NCBI GenBank assembly: GCA_900539145.1
Contig: UQAX01000001.1
Span: 1 to 64,000, forward strand
Source: an uncultured Blautia sp.
Lineage (GTDB): Bacteria > Bacillota > Clostridia > Lachnospirales > Lachnospiraceae
Direction: 5' to 3'
DNA length: 64,000 nt
Shown here: positions 14,902 through 23,025 of the stretch, one piece after another
Layout of the letters: each line of letters opens with the position of its first letter
Numbering within the stretch: the first letter of the stretch is position 1
Notes under the pieces: generated by a model
Seen by the model: only the letters and a program-made list of their open reading frames with translations
The model's database searches: none
What the model was told of the DNA's origin: nothing
Translations under genes and position numbers: made by a program

Positions 14902-15681
14902 TTATTCCCCTCGGCGTTGACGGATAATAAAGTAAAATAAAAAGCAAAATGCTATCAAAGAGGCTCCCATACAGGGAAAATAAATCGTTCCAGGCATTCT
15001 GGCAACAGCCGGATGACTCATGACACACATAATAACACATACCGCAAGCCCCACTCCGCTCAGTAGAATATACCACATATTTCGATTTTCAGCCGGCTCC
15101 AGTGTTTTTTCCCAGGTTTTTCTTCTCTCGAACTCCTTCAATAGCATTTCTTCATCCTGAAGTCCCTTAACCAGAAAATATGTATGCCGGGTCACACGTT
15201 TATTTGGATGACGTGACTGGCATCGGATAACATAATGACTGTTATTTTCTTTAATGCCCCATACTTTCAGGATTTCATCTGCACCTTGGGGAAGATATGG
15301 CTTTTTGCCCTGCAAACGCAAAAACGCCTGCGTCTCCATCGCACCAACTGCAAAGCCCAAAAATCCATCTCCATAATTAGGTATGCTGCGGGCATCCATA
15401 ATCCATAAACCGTCATTTTCTGTAAGAAAAAAAATCGTGGCATCCTGCATTCCCCGCCGTCCCAACCTTGCAGTCAGCACAATCCCAAGTGTACTAGCCA
15501 AAAGCACCAAAATCATTGAAGAGCTTTGCTGTGGCAATCCTAAAGAAAGAGACAGAAATGTTCCTATCAAAAGTAAAGCTGTCATTAAAAATACAATTCC
15601 CAATATTTTCCCCACCGTCCGATACCCATATCGGCTTTTTTTTCTTGTTTCCGAGGACATCCATACCTTTTTCAGTTCCAT
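14902..15681 (-). CDS. Hypothetical four-helix membrane protein
   Basis: A 259-residue protein of no recognised family. Two helices near the N-terminus (about 27-46 and 55-72) and two near the C-terminus (about 204-220 and 236-253) bracket a soluble domain of about 130 residues containing ATIFFLTENDGLWIMDAR and YVIRCQSRHPNKR. The architecture resembles PH-like or signalling membrane proteins found in clusters with ECF sigma factors. An AAAGGAGAAA site precedes the ATG at 15681. Confidence 0.65.
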   Translation of the reverse strand: MELKKVWMSSETRKKSRYGYRTVGKILGIVFLMTALLLIGTFLSLSLGLPQQSSSMILVLLASTLGIVLTARLGRRGMQDATIFFLTENDGLWIMDARSIPNYGDGFLGFAVGAMETQAFLRLQGKKPYLPQGADEILKVWGIKENNSHYVIRCQSRHPNKRVTRHTYFLVKGLQDEEMLLKEFERRKTWEKTLEPAENRNMWYILLSGVGLAVCVIMCVMSHPAVARMPGTIYFPCMGASLIAFCFLFYFIIRQRRGE

Positions 15682-15747
15682 GCTATTTTCTCCTTTTCTT
15701 CTCTTTTACTCTACCCTAATACAAATTTATAAAACCTCACGCATTTT

Positions 15748-16107
15748 TTAATCCCTTTTTGTCTTAACATAAAATTCAACCGTTTTCTTTTTAAATTTAT
15801 CAGAGAGTCCTATACTACTATCTTCTTCCGTAAAAATCCGTTGCTGTTAATTCTCCATTATTAAAAAAAAGAATTTTTTCCTCTTTGTAAATCTTTACTT
15901 CTGTAATAACAATTTCGCCAGCACGTATTTCTGTGTCTCTTTACCGGAATGAAAATCACTGGAATAACGATTGCAGCCATTAAGAAGTCATTTCCTCTTA
16001 TACCAAAACCTCCACAATATCAGCTACTGAAAACTCCTTCGGATTTATGTATTTTTTAATAAAGATGGTATTTTCATGTTTAAATCAATATAAAACTTGA
16101 ATATCAC
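15748..16107 (-). pseudogene. Multiply frameshifted remnant of a small membrane-associated protein gene
   Basis: This 360-base interval has no intact frame, but reading the minus strand from a GTG at 16107 gives successive coherent pieces in shifting frames: IFKFYIDLNMKIPSLLKNT, then YINPKEFSVADIVEVLV, then the hydrophobic GNDFLMAAIVIPVIFIPV, then RAGEIVITEVKIYKEEKIL..GELTATDFYGR, and last SSIGLSDKFKKKTVEFYVK to a stop at 15748. At least four indels are needed to join them. It lies 29 bases downstream of a small membrane-protein gene and so looks like the decayed last member of that operon. The family was not identified. Nothing else is seen between 15682 and 16136. Confidence 0.5.
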
Positions 16108-16136
16108 GTTATCACCCTGCCATAATCAACTTCCGA

Positions 16137-16547
16137 TTATTTTTTTCTGTTCTCTAACCTTTTATATGTTTTTGCCCGTAAAACAGGTCTTGTTGCAGCA
16201 GCCATAGCAAATAAAGCAATTACACTGGCTAAAAATATTACTAAAATCAAAACAAAATTTGTCCGGTAAAAAAGCAACAATATTATCGCAGAAACTGAGG
16301 TCCAAATGATAAGATGTTTCAAAAAAATATTTTGAGCCAATACCGTATAAAGCTTAGCATTTAATAAATATCCCAAATACAGCGTTACCAAAATACTTAA
16401 TTGATATTTTAAGGAAAATGAAAATTTTCTTTCTGTTTTATATCGTATTATTTTTCCTTCTTTGTTAATATCTTTCCTGCAATTTTCCAGCCTTTTATCG
16501 GATGACTTCCTGCAAAAGAAAGCAGCATTAACATCGTCATCAGACAC
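16137..16547 (-). CDS. Hypothetical small membrane protein, start uncertain
   Basis: The open frame gives 136 residues from a GTG at 16547, but that start has no ribosome binding site and overlaps the upstream gene by 100 bases. A more natural start would lie after the upstream stop near 16448, where AAGAAGGA is present but no ATG follows. The body has three helices (SILVTLYLGYLL, LIIWTSVSAIILLLFY and VLILVIFLASVIALFAM) and a basic tail. Translational coupling from an unusual start codon, or a frameshift that split one longer protein, are both possible. Confidence 0.45.
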   Translation of the reverse strand: MSDDDVNAAFFCRKSSDKRLENCRKDINKEGKIIRYKTERKFSFSLKYQLSILVTLYLGYLLNAKLYTVLAQNIFLKHLIIWTSVSAIILLLFYRTNFVLILVIFLASVIALFAMAAATRPVLRAKTYKRLENRKK

Positions 16548-17026
16548 ATTAGTAAATTAAAAAAAGCATATATCGGAACAGAGGGGACAACCCAAATCAT
16601 TAGAAAATGAGAAACTGCACACATCCCGCCCATGCTCAAAACCAATACAATATGTTTAAAAAACCATTTCCGGTTCTGCTTTGCCATTGTCCGCAGTTCT
16701 TCTAATCCACAAGGATAAATTCTTACATTTCTTTCAATCTTTCTTTTTGCACGTTTCAACATATATCCAGAAATAAATACACCTAAAATAACTCCGATCC
16801 ACGTGGAAATCCAATACAACAGATTGGCATCAAAGGGAATAGACTTCTCTATTTTTCTTACAAACGTAAATATCACAAGTGAAATTCCTGCAATAGTTCC
16901 CATGCAAAGTCCGTTTCCACCTCTTTTATTTTCAAACAAAAAAATTTCTCCACTCAATTCTTCATAATAGTAACTATTCATAGACGTGGTTTCTGTGTAA
17001 AGTCTAACATATCCCATCAAAATCAC
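16448..17026 (-). CDS. Hypothetical membrane protein
   Basis: A 192-residue protein with four to five helices: GLCMGTIAGISLVIFTFV (about 39-56), LYWISTWIGVILGVFISGYML (about 70-90), then IVLVLSMGGMCAVSHFLMI and AFFNLLMCLMTMLMLLSFAG (about 124-175). A basic cytosolic loop (KRAKRKIERN) lies between. No family is recognised. The start near 17026 is uncertain. It sits between the sigma/DUF4367 pair and another small membrane protein, all on the minus strand. Confidence 0.55.
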   Translation of the reverse strand: MILMGYVRLYTETTSMNSYYYEELSGEIFLFENKRGGNGLCMGTIAGISLVIFTFVRKIEKSIPFDANLLYWISTWIGVILGVFISGYMLKRAKRKIERNVRIYPCGLEELRTMAKQNRKWFFKHIVLVLSMGGMCAVSHFLMIWVVPSVPIYAFFNLLMCLMTMLMLLSFAGSHPIKGWKIAGKILTKKEK

Positions 17027-17099
17027 AACCTCTTATTTGTTCATAATGTATAATGGAATTATATATTATAAAATATTTTTTGTATATAGTTTTTTAATT

Positions 17100-17840
17100 T
17101 TAATATTCCATACTATCCACAATCTCTTTTATCGTCTCCATGGAAGTTCTTCCGCACAAAGTATATCGGACACCGTCAGCCACAAAAATTGCACATTTTT
17201 CTGAAACGTAGTTATTCTCCACATTTTCTTCTGTTGTGTCCTGAATGAGATTTACCTTGTATCCCTGTTTAGATGTATAGCTTTCCACATACTCATAAAA
17301 ACCCAAATAGTCTGTATCCCATCCCTGCTCTAACTGTTCCTGACTTAAAATTAAATCCATTGACAGCGATATTGGCGAATAATACATCTCTTCTGTGATG
17401 TAGTTCTTCATTTTTATAATTGCATAATTTTTCCGGTCTGTCTCCATACTTCCCTGCAAATAGGATTGTTCCGTTGCGTATTTACTTTCGAGCAAATCAA
17501 TCCCAATATTTGACTGCAACGCAGTGTAATCAGAAAACTCTGTATGAATATATCCATATTCATCCTTTTCTGCTTTAAGAGGTGTAATTTCTACAATCTG
17601 CATTGCATCCAGTTCCGGAAGAGTTATTTTATTGACATTTACTTTATTCAAAAAATAATAACCTGCGAATACCGTCGTTCCGCCAATCATAAAAGTCAGT
17701 ATAATCATAGCTGCATATCGCAGCATCGGATGAGATATTCGCCTCTTTGAATTTTCAAAAACTTTTTTCTTCATGATATCTGTAAACACAATCTCATTAA
17801 GTTCCGTATCTATTATTCTTTTAATTTCTTTACGTTCCAT
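17100..17840 (-). CDS. DUF4367-containing anti-sigma-like membrane protein
   Basis: A 246-residue single-pass protein. The cytosolic N-terminus (about 1-40) is followed by one helix YAAMIILTFMIGGTTVFAGY (about 43-62) and an outer domain ending with the DUF4367-type segment GVRYTLCGRTSMETIKEIVDSMEY. Proteins like this commonly act as membrane anti-sigma factors. The gene overlaps the end of the sigma factor gene upstream by 11 bases, the usual arrangement for a sigma/anti-sigma pair. The short N-terminal domain has no ZAS zinc motif. Confidence 0.72.
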   Translation of the reverse strand: MERKEIKRIIDTELNEIVFTDIMKKKVFENSKRRISHPMLRYAAMIILTFMIGGTTVFAGYYFLNKVNVNKITLPELDAMQIVEITPLKAEKDEYGYIHTEFSDYTALQSNIGIDLLESKYATEQSYLQGSMETDRKNYAIIKMKNYITEEMYYSPISLSMDLILSQEQLEQGWDTDYLGFYEYVESYTSKQGYKVNLIQDTTEENVENNYVSEKCAIFVADGVRYTLCGRTSMETIKEIVDSMEY

Positions 17841-18330
17841 AACCTACCTCCATCAAAATTTTCTTGAGCCTTTTTCTGGCTCTGTTCATACGTTGTATTG
17901 TCACGTTTTCCGATTTTCCAATTACCTGTGCCACCTCTTTCATAGACAACTCCTGATAGTAATATAAAATAATGAGTTCTCTGTCGTGAATTTCCATATT
18001 TTGAATAGCTCTGGTCATACTATCTCTTTCCAACACATTTTCTATTAAATCAGCAGCAGATACCTGTACGTCTTCTTCCAGATATCCACGCCCCAACCGA
18101 AACCAATTCATCCGCATCATATTTTTGCAGCAGTTAATTGCAATCCTTGTAAGCCATGTCTTTTCACTGGATTTCTGATGAAAGCTTTCATAATGCTTCA
18201 TCGCTTTTATAAAGGTTTCCTGTGCTGCGTCCTCCGCTAAATGATAATCTTTCAAATAAAGATAGCACATTCGCAGAATTGCATCGCCATATTCCATAAT
18301 CAATCTTTCTATTACTTGTTCTGCCGACAT
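17830..18330 (-). CDS. ECF-type sigma-70 family RNA polymerase sigma factor
   Basis: A 166-residue sigma factor with only regions 2 and 4. Region 2 contains CYLYLKDYHLAEDAAQETFIKA (split as LAEDAAQETFIKA) and KTWLTRIAINCCKNMMR; region 4 has LIILYYYQELSMKEVAQVIG and the recognition helix ending ARKRLKKIL. It directs polymerase to a small regulon, probably including its own operon. It is followed by its presumed anti-sigma partner with an 11-base overlap. A purine-rich GGAGGAAG site precedes the ATG at 18330. Confidence 0.93.
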   Translation of the reverse strand: MSAEQVIERLIMEYGDAILRMCYLYLKDYHLAEDAAQETFIKAMKHYESFHQKSSEKTWLTRIAINCCKNMMRMNWFRLGRGYLEEDVQVSAADLIENVLERDSMTRAIQNMEIHDRELIILYYYQELSMKEVAQVIGKSENVTIQRMNRARKRLKKILMEVGYGT

Positions 18331-18435
18331 TTCATCTTCCTCCTTTCACTTCTTAGACACAGGAATTACCTAAAATATTACACTGCTCCCTCATATTTTT
18401 TAAAAATCAAAATCTTTATCCTGTAATATTTAGAA

Positions 18436-18472
18436 AAGGGAATGTTCATGCCACAGCATGAAACATTCCCTT
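18436..18472 (-). terminator. Terminator after the aldo/keto reductase
   Basis: GGGAATGTTCATGC and GCATGAAACATTCCC form a 14-pair stem with one bulge and a four-base loop; on the minus strand it is followed by TTTTCTAAAT. It lies about 95 bases below the reductase stop and separates it from the sigma-factor operon. Nothing else is seen between 18331 and 18569. Confidence 0.65.
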
Positions 18473-18569
18473 CTCACGATTGATTTTTTTGTTGCCTGCC
18501 AACCTCCGACACCTTCGTTCGGAAAACATATCAAATTTTAGGTGTCAACCCACCGACAATACGCAGCTT

Positions 18570-19682
18570 TTACAAATTATTCAGCATTTCCTCCAACTCT
18601 TTTATGTACTTCGGAATTTCAAATCCCTGCGGACAATGTTCTGTACAGGCTTTACATCCGATACAAGCAGACGGACTCTTTTCTTCCGGCATCTGTTTCA
18701 AATCACGAATTCTCCATGCTCCGCCTACTTTCGCTGTATTATAATGTTTCAGCAAAAACGGAATATCCAGTCCCTGCGGGCAATTCGGCGTACAATATCT
18801 GCATTCCGTGCACGGAACTGTAATAGTAGCCTTCTGCATTTCTGCTGCTTCCTTAATCTTCTCTTGTTCTTCAGCTGTCAACGGAGCTGCCTCTGAAAAT
18901 GTTTGAATATTATCATAAACCTGACTGTCATCGGACATTCCGCTTAAAACCACCTGAACATTTTCCAGTTCCATTACCCACCGCATAGCCCATGATGCCA
19001 AAGAACGGTCTGTATCCATTGATTTTAATTTATCTGCTGCTTCCTTTGTAAGATTTGCCAAAAGTCCTCCATGAACAGGCTCCATTACCATAATCGGAAT
19101 TTGAGCCTGCGTTAAAATTTCATACAGCTCCTTGGCATCTGTAAAATACCAATCATAATAATTCAACTGAATTTGTATAAAATCCCAAGGATACAGTTTT
19201 AAAAGCTCTTTCAAAAGCTTTGCTGTTCCATGAAAAGAAAATCCCAAATATTTAATTTTCCCTTCCTTTTTCATCTGGTCGAAATAAGAAATACAACCGT
19301 TTCCAATCATTTGTTCTGCAAAAGTATCCTGAATTCCATGAAGCAGATAAAAATCAATTCTATCCATATCAAGTCTTGCAAGCTGTTCCTGAAACTGTTT
19401 GCGGTAATCCGGCTGCGCCTGAAAATTATACTTATCTGCTATATAAAAGCTGTCCCGTGGATATTTTTCCAAAGCTTTCCCCAGAAATTCTTCAGACTTG
19501 CCCCCATGATAGATGTAGGCTGTATCATAATAATTAACTCCTTGCTCCATACAGTGAGCAATAAGCTTCTCTGCTTTCTCATAATCAATCTTTGCATCAT
19601 TTCCGTCTGCTATGGGAAGGCGCATCACACCCATGCCCAGTCTGGATAATTGAATTTCATCTTTAAATGTTTTATACTGCAT
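18570..19682 (-). CDS. Aldo/keto reductase with C-terminal 4Fe-4S ferredoxin domain
   Basis: A 370-residue cytosolic oxidoreductase. The TIM-barrel starts RLGMGVMRLPIADGND and has the catalytic Asp and Tyr in YYDTAYIYHGGKSE. The C-terminal 90 residues carry two cysteine clusters, CTECRYCTPNCPQG and CIGCKACTEHCPQG, each able to hold a 4Fe-4S centre. Such proteins probably couple ferredoxin-level electrons to carbonyl reduction, but their substrates are unknown. I start at the ATG 19682, which has GAGGA five bases upstream; an ATG four codons earlier overlaps that site. Confidence 0.92.
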   Translation of the reverse strand: MQYKTFKDEIQLSRLGMGVMRLPIADGNDAKIDYEKAEKLIAHCMEQGVNYYDTAYIYHGGKSEEFLGKALEKYPRDSFYIADKYNFQAQPDYRKQFQEQLARLDMDRIDFYLLHGIQDTFAEQMIGNGCISYFDQMKKEGKIKYLGFSFHGTAKLLKELLKLYPWDFIQIQLNYYDWYFTDAKELYEILTQAQIPIMVMEPVHGGLLANLTKEAADKLKSMDTDRSLASWAMRWVMELENVQVVLSGMSDDSQVYDNIQTFSEAAPLTAEEQEKIKEAAEMQKATITVPCTECRYCTPNCPQGLDIPFLLKHYNTAKVGGAWRIRDLKQMPEEKSPSACIGCKACTEHCPQGFEIPKYIKELEEMLNNL

Positions 19683-19728
19683 ATCTTTCCTCATCTTTCT
19701 CTACTATTTCTTTAATCCAAGTATAAAA

Positions 19729-20409
19729 CTATTTTATGATTTGTTCCAGATTAATTTCTCCGTTTTCAATCAAATGGTAAACAGTTTGTGCAATCTGATT
19801 TCTGGCTGTCTTTGCATTTTTATATTCCTCTGTACATTCCAAATATACCGTACTATTCCCCACAGTAAAACCGGCATTGCAAACAACCTCCAGATTTTCT
19901 CCGCTATTATAAAAATAACCCCCATGGACGGTAATGCCCTCTATAACAGAAGCACCTGTATATCCCATATTTTCTGCATCATCGAATAGGGAGTCTATCG
20001 TAGTTACATAAAGTCTTACGTCACCTATCATTCCCCTTAAAAGAAATAATTGATGATTGTCAACATCAAACAATCCATAGGCTTTAACAGGCAAATCATG
20101 AAAAAGCTGTTGAATTTCTTCTTCTGTTAAATCTCTTGTATCACACTCTATTTTTCCTTCGACACGATTTCCCGAAAACTTATTTCTTACAAATTTTATG
20201 GTATCTCCATTCTCTAAGGTAACGGTGTATGTCCGCCCTAAAATTGCTGTCCCTAAAAATACAATCAATACAATACTTGCAGCAGCAACACTCCATTTTA
20301 GCCAGGCATAGTGCCCCTGTCTGTTTTTCTTTCCGCTATATACAGCTGCTTCTTCTATATATTCAGAATTTATATCACTGATAATTTCAGAAATTTTCTC
20401 TTTTCTCAT
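19729..20409 (-). CDS. Anti-sigma-like single-pass membrane protein
   Basis: A 226-residue protein. The N-terminal 35 residues (EKISEIISDINSEYIEEAAVY) would bind a sigma factor, one helix spans about 37-58 (SVAAASIVLIVFLGTAIL), and the outer region has no recognised domain. The start overlaps the stop of the upstream sigma factor gene by 4 bases. Similar protein pairs are widespread in clostridial genomes. No zinc-binding HxxxCxxC motif is visible. Confidence 0.7.
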   Translation of the reverse strand: MRKEKISEIISDINSEYIEEAAVYSGKKNRQGHYAWLKWSVAAASIVLIVFLGTAILGRTYTVTLENGDTIKFVRNKFSGNRVEGKIECDTRDLTEEEIQQLFHDLPVKAYGLFDVDNHQLFLLRGMIGDVRLYVTTIDSLFDDAENMGYTGASVIEGITVHGGYFYNSGENLEVVCNAGFTVGNSTVYLECTEEYKNAKTARNQIAQTVYHLIENGEINLEQIIK

Positions 20410-20963
20410 AGAAATATCCCTTCCTTCATTAAATGTTTTCGCAATTTTGTGCGTATTCTGGAAAGCCGAACAGATACATTATGATTGCTTGTATGAAAAA
20501 GCTCTGCAAGTTCTGTAATAGAAGCGGAATACCAATAGCGCTGCACAAACATAACACGATTGTCTTGCTCTAAGCAGGCAAGAAATCGGTTAATACTTTC
20601 GGTGATTTCCTTGGCTTTCCATTCCGTTTCCACTGTATCCGCAGACGGAAAACAGTTTTCCAATTCATCCAGCGCAATGTCATAGGTACTATTTCGTTTC
20701 GCCGCAGTGTTTGCATGATACCTTTTAATCGCTAAATTCCGAACAATACGACAAATATATGTTAAAAGCGGATTTGGATTTTGCGGCGGTATAGTATTCC
20801 ATGCTCCCAGATAGGCATCATTTAAACATTCCTCTGTATCCTGTCGGTTATTTAATATATTATTTGCCACTTTCCTGCAAATTGCCCCATATTTATTGGA
20901 CAATTCTATAATTGCCTGCTCCGAACGTTGATAAAATAATGCAATAATGTTTAAATCCTCCAA
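20406..20963 (-). CDS. Sigma-70 family RNA polymerase sigma factor
   Basis: A 185-residue two-domain sigma factor. Region 2 includes RQDTEECLNDAYLGAWNTIPP and LLTYICRIVRNLAIKRYH; region 4 includes VMFVQRYWYSASITELAEL and a helix-turn-helix ending VSVRLSRIRTKLRKHL. The insert between the domains (about 95-120) is acidic. It overlaps its presumed membrane partner by 4 bases, making this the second sigma/anti-sigma unit within 3.5 kb. GGAGAAAGGAGGG lies upstream of its ATG. Confidence 0.9.
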   Translation of the reverse strand: MEDLNIIALFYQRSEQAIIELSNKYGAICRKVANNILNNRQDTEECLNDAYLGAWNTIPPQNPNPLLTYICRIVRNLAIKRYHANTAAKRNSTYDIALDELENCFPSADTVETEWKAKEITESINRFLACLEQDNRVMFVQRYWYSASITELAELFHTSNHNVSVRLSRIRTKLRKHLMKEGIFL

Positions 20964-21059
20964 AGCCTCCCTCCTTTCTCCTCCATCTTTATACTACGAA
21001 TTTTCAATGAAATATCTCATTTTATTTTAACATATAAAACAATTATCGAAAAATAATTT

Positions 21060-21097
21060 AGGCAGAACAGCATAGATTTCTCTATACTCTTCTGCCT
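21060..21097 (-). terminator. Terminator after the MATE transporter
   Basis: AGGCAGAA and TTCTGCCT arms enclose an inner TATAGA/TCTATG stem. Read on the minus strand it starts seven bases after the MATE stop codon and is followed by AAATTATTTTT. Confidence 0.65.
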
Positions 21098-21103
21098 TTC
21101 TTT

Positions 21104-22471
21104 TTACTGTTTTGAAATTTCCTGCATAGCTTTTTTAAACTGAACTGCAAATAAAATTGCGGTAAAGGTTACAGCAATCACATCAGCCACAGGTTCTGCC
21201 ATATAAACTGCCATGGTCTGGTTTTGTTTTAAAATTGCCGGCATCACGTAAATCAGCGGAATTAAAAGAATAAATTTACGCATAACCGCTACAATAATAG
21301 AAGCCTTTGCATTTCCGATAGACATAAATGTCATCTGGCATGCCATCTGAATTCCGAAAATAAACAACGCTGCCACATAAATTCTCAATGCGTCTTTTGT
21401 AAATGCCAAAAGCGCCGCATCAGATGTAAACAAGCTTGCAAAGCCCTGTGGAAACAGCATTACACCGCCCCATAATAAAATAGCATACGCCATACTTACT
21501 TTTAATAACAGCCAGAAAGCTTTTTTTACACGTTTTACATTACGTGCACCATAATTATAACTGATAATCGGCTGTGCTCCCTGCCCCAGTCCCTGCAAAG
21601 GAAGCATAGCAAACTGCATAACACTGGTTAAAATTGTCATTGCACCTACTGCAATATCTCCTCCGTATTTCAGCAAGGAAGAATTAAAGCACACAGAAAT
21701 AATACTTTCACTTGCCTGCATAATAAACACAGAAGAACCCAGTGCCAAGCTCGGAAGAATAAATTCTTTTTTTAATTTCAGGTTCTCCTTTTTAATCTTT
21801 AAGAAGGTCTTCTTTCCAAAGAGGAAGGATACCACCCAAATACAAGAAAGCGCCTGAGAGATAATGGTTGCCAGAGCAGCGCCTCTTACTCCCATATCCA
21901 GACCGAAGATAAAAATCGGGTCCAACACAATATTTGCCACTGCACCGATTAACACAGACAGCATACCTGTTTTTGCAAAGCCCTGAGCGGTAATAAAAGC
22001 ATTCATTCCTAATGTAAGCTGAACAAAAATCGTACCCAGCGCATAAATATTCATATAGCTTACGCCATATTCAATGGTATTTTCACTGGCTCCAAATGCC
22101 AAAAGAAAATCTCTGTTCCAAATCAACAGGACAATCGTCAATAAAACAGAAATAATAATCTGTAATGAAAAACAGTTACCCAATGTTTTTTCTGCTGATT
22201 TTGTATCGCCTTTTCCCATAAAAATAGAAGCTCTTGGCGCGCCGCCGTTTCCGACTAATGCCGCAAATGCCGCTACAATCAGAATTAACGGCATACACAC
22301 GCCTACTCCCGTAAGCGCCATAGCCCCTACCTTCGGAATATGCCCGATATAAATACGGTCTACTATATTATACAGCATATTGATAATCTGGGCGGTTACT
22401 GTGGGAAGTGCCAGCTTTAACAATAATTTACCTACCGGCTCTTTCCCTAAAAAATCCTTGTCGTTTGTCAT
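21104..22471 (-). CDS. MATE family efflux transporter
   Basis: A 455-residue, twelve-helix cation antiporter-type exporter of drugs or metabolites. The opening DFLGKEPVGKLLLKLALPTVTAQ (split as VGKLLLKLALPTV) and the internal GLGQGAQPIISYNYGAR are characteristic of the MATE/DinF fold; the two six-helix halves are recognisable. I start at the ATG 22471, ten bases after AAAGGA; an ATG three codons upstream lies too close to that site. It follows a MarR regulator directly and is probably induced when the regulator releases its operator. Confidence 0.93.
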   Translation of the reverse strand: MTNDKDFLGKEPVGKLLLKLALPTVTAQIINMLYNIVDRIYIGHIPKVGAMALTGVGVCMPLILIVAAFAALVGNGGAPRASIFMGKGDTKSAEKTLGNCFSLQIIISVLLTIVLLIWNRDFLLAFGASENTIEYGVSYMNIYALGTIFVQLTLGMNAFITAQGFAKTGMLSVLIGAVANIVLDPIFIFGLDMGVRGAALATIISQALSCIWVVSFLFGKKTFLKIKKENLKLKKEFILPSLALGSSVFIMQASESIISVCFNSSLLKYGGDIAVGAMTILTSVMQFAMLPLQGLGQGAQPIISYNYGARNVKRVKKAFWLLLKVSMAYAILLWGGVMLFPQGFASLFTSDAALLAFTKDALRIYVAALFIFGIQMACQMTFMSIGNAKASIIVAVMRKFILLIPLIYVMPAILKQNQTMAVYMAEPVADVIAVTFTAILFAVQFKKAMQEISKQ

Positions 22472-22476
22472 GGTTC

Positions 22477-22917
22477 TCATTTCCTTTCTAAAACCTCTTT
22501 CAGATTTTCTAAAATCAAATCCGTTGTTTTCTCATAAGTTTTCAAATCATCATTTGAAAGGTTTTTAAAAATTTGTCGGCGAAATTTTTTATTGATTTCT
22601 TCGATTTCCTGAACAATCGGAACTGCTTTTTCCAAAAGAGATAAATGAATTTTTCTCCTGTCTGTCTGGTCCTGCCTGCGCATTAAAAGCCCCTTTTGTA
22701 CCAAAGTCTCTACACCGGCAGATACATTTCCTTTGGGGAGCATACGCCTCTCCACAATATCTGCTGCTGTGTCTCGCTCCGGATTATTATACAAAAATCC
22801 AATAATGGCAATTTCTATATGGGACAACCGGTGCTTCATCTGTACATCTTCCAAATATTTTTCATACAGCTTCATCATATAACGAACCAACATCAGCATA
22901 TCGGACGCATTTTTCAT
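22477..22917 (-). CDS. MarR family transcriptional regulator
   Basis: A 146-residue winged-helix repressor. The HTH runs through ERDTAADIVERRMLPKGNVSAGVETLVQKG and the wing is QDQTDRRKIHLSLLEK. MarR dimers bind palindromes and release on ligand binding. It is the first gene of the MarR-MATE unit, starting 33 bases below a 45-base palindrome that overlaps its promoter, so autoregulation is likely. The start ATG follows GGGGTG. Confidence 0.93.
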   Translation of the reverse strand: MKNASDMLMLVRYMMKLYEKYLEDVQMKHRLSHIEIAIIGFLYNNPERDTAADIVERRMLPKGNVSAGVETLVQKGLLMRRQDQTDRRKIHLSLLEKAVPIVQEIEEINKKFRRQIFKNLSNDDLKTYEKTTDLILENLKEVLERK

Positions 22918-22950
22918 CTATATTTTCACACCCCTTCCATAAAAAAACAG

Positions 22951-23016
22951 CTATAATAGTTCTAAATAAAACTGTTTTATCTAAAACTATTATAGCCTCA
23001 AAATAAAAAATGTCAA
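22951..23016 (-). promoter_or_regulatory. MarR promoter and 45-bp palindromic operator
   Basis: Bases 22951-22995 form a near-perfect palindrome centred on 22973, with 22-base arms differing at about two positions; the outer CTATAATAGTT/AACTATTATAG arms match exactly. On the minus strand TTGACA (complement of 23011-23016) and TATAAT (complement of 22989-22994) are 16 bases apart, and the -10 lies in the outer palindrome arm. Repressor binding would block polymerase. Confidence 0.75.
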
Positions 23017-23025
23017 CTTCAAAAT

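Noticed and set aside
18480..18896. 138-residue plus-strand open frame across the end of the aldo/keto reductase
   Set aside because: The cysteine-rich ferredoxin domain on the other strand is clearly the real gene; the plus-strand peptide is low-complexity (Ser/Phe/Arg-rich) and has no RBS.
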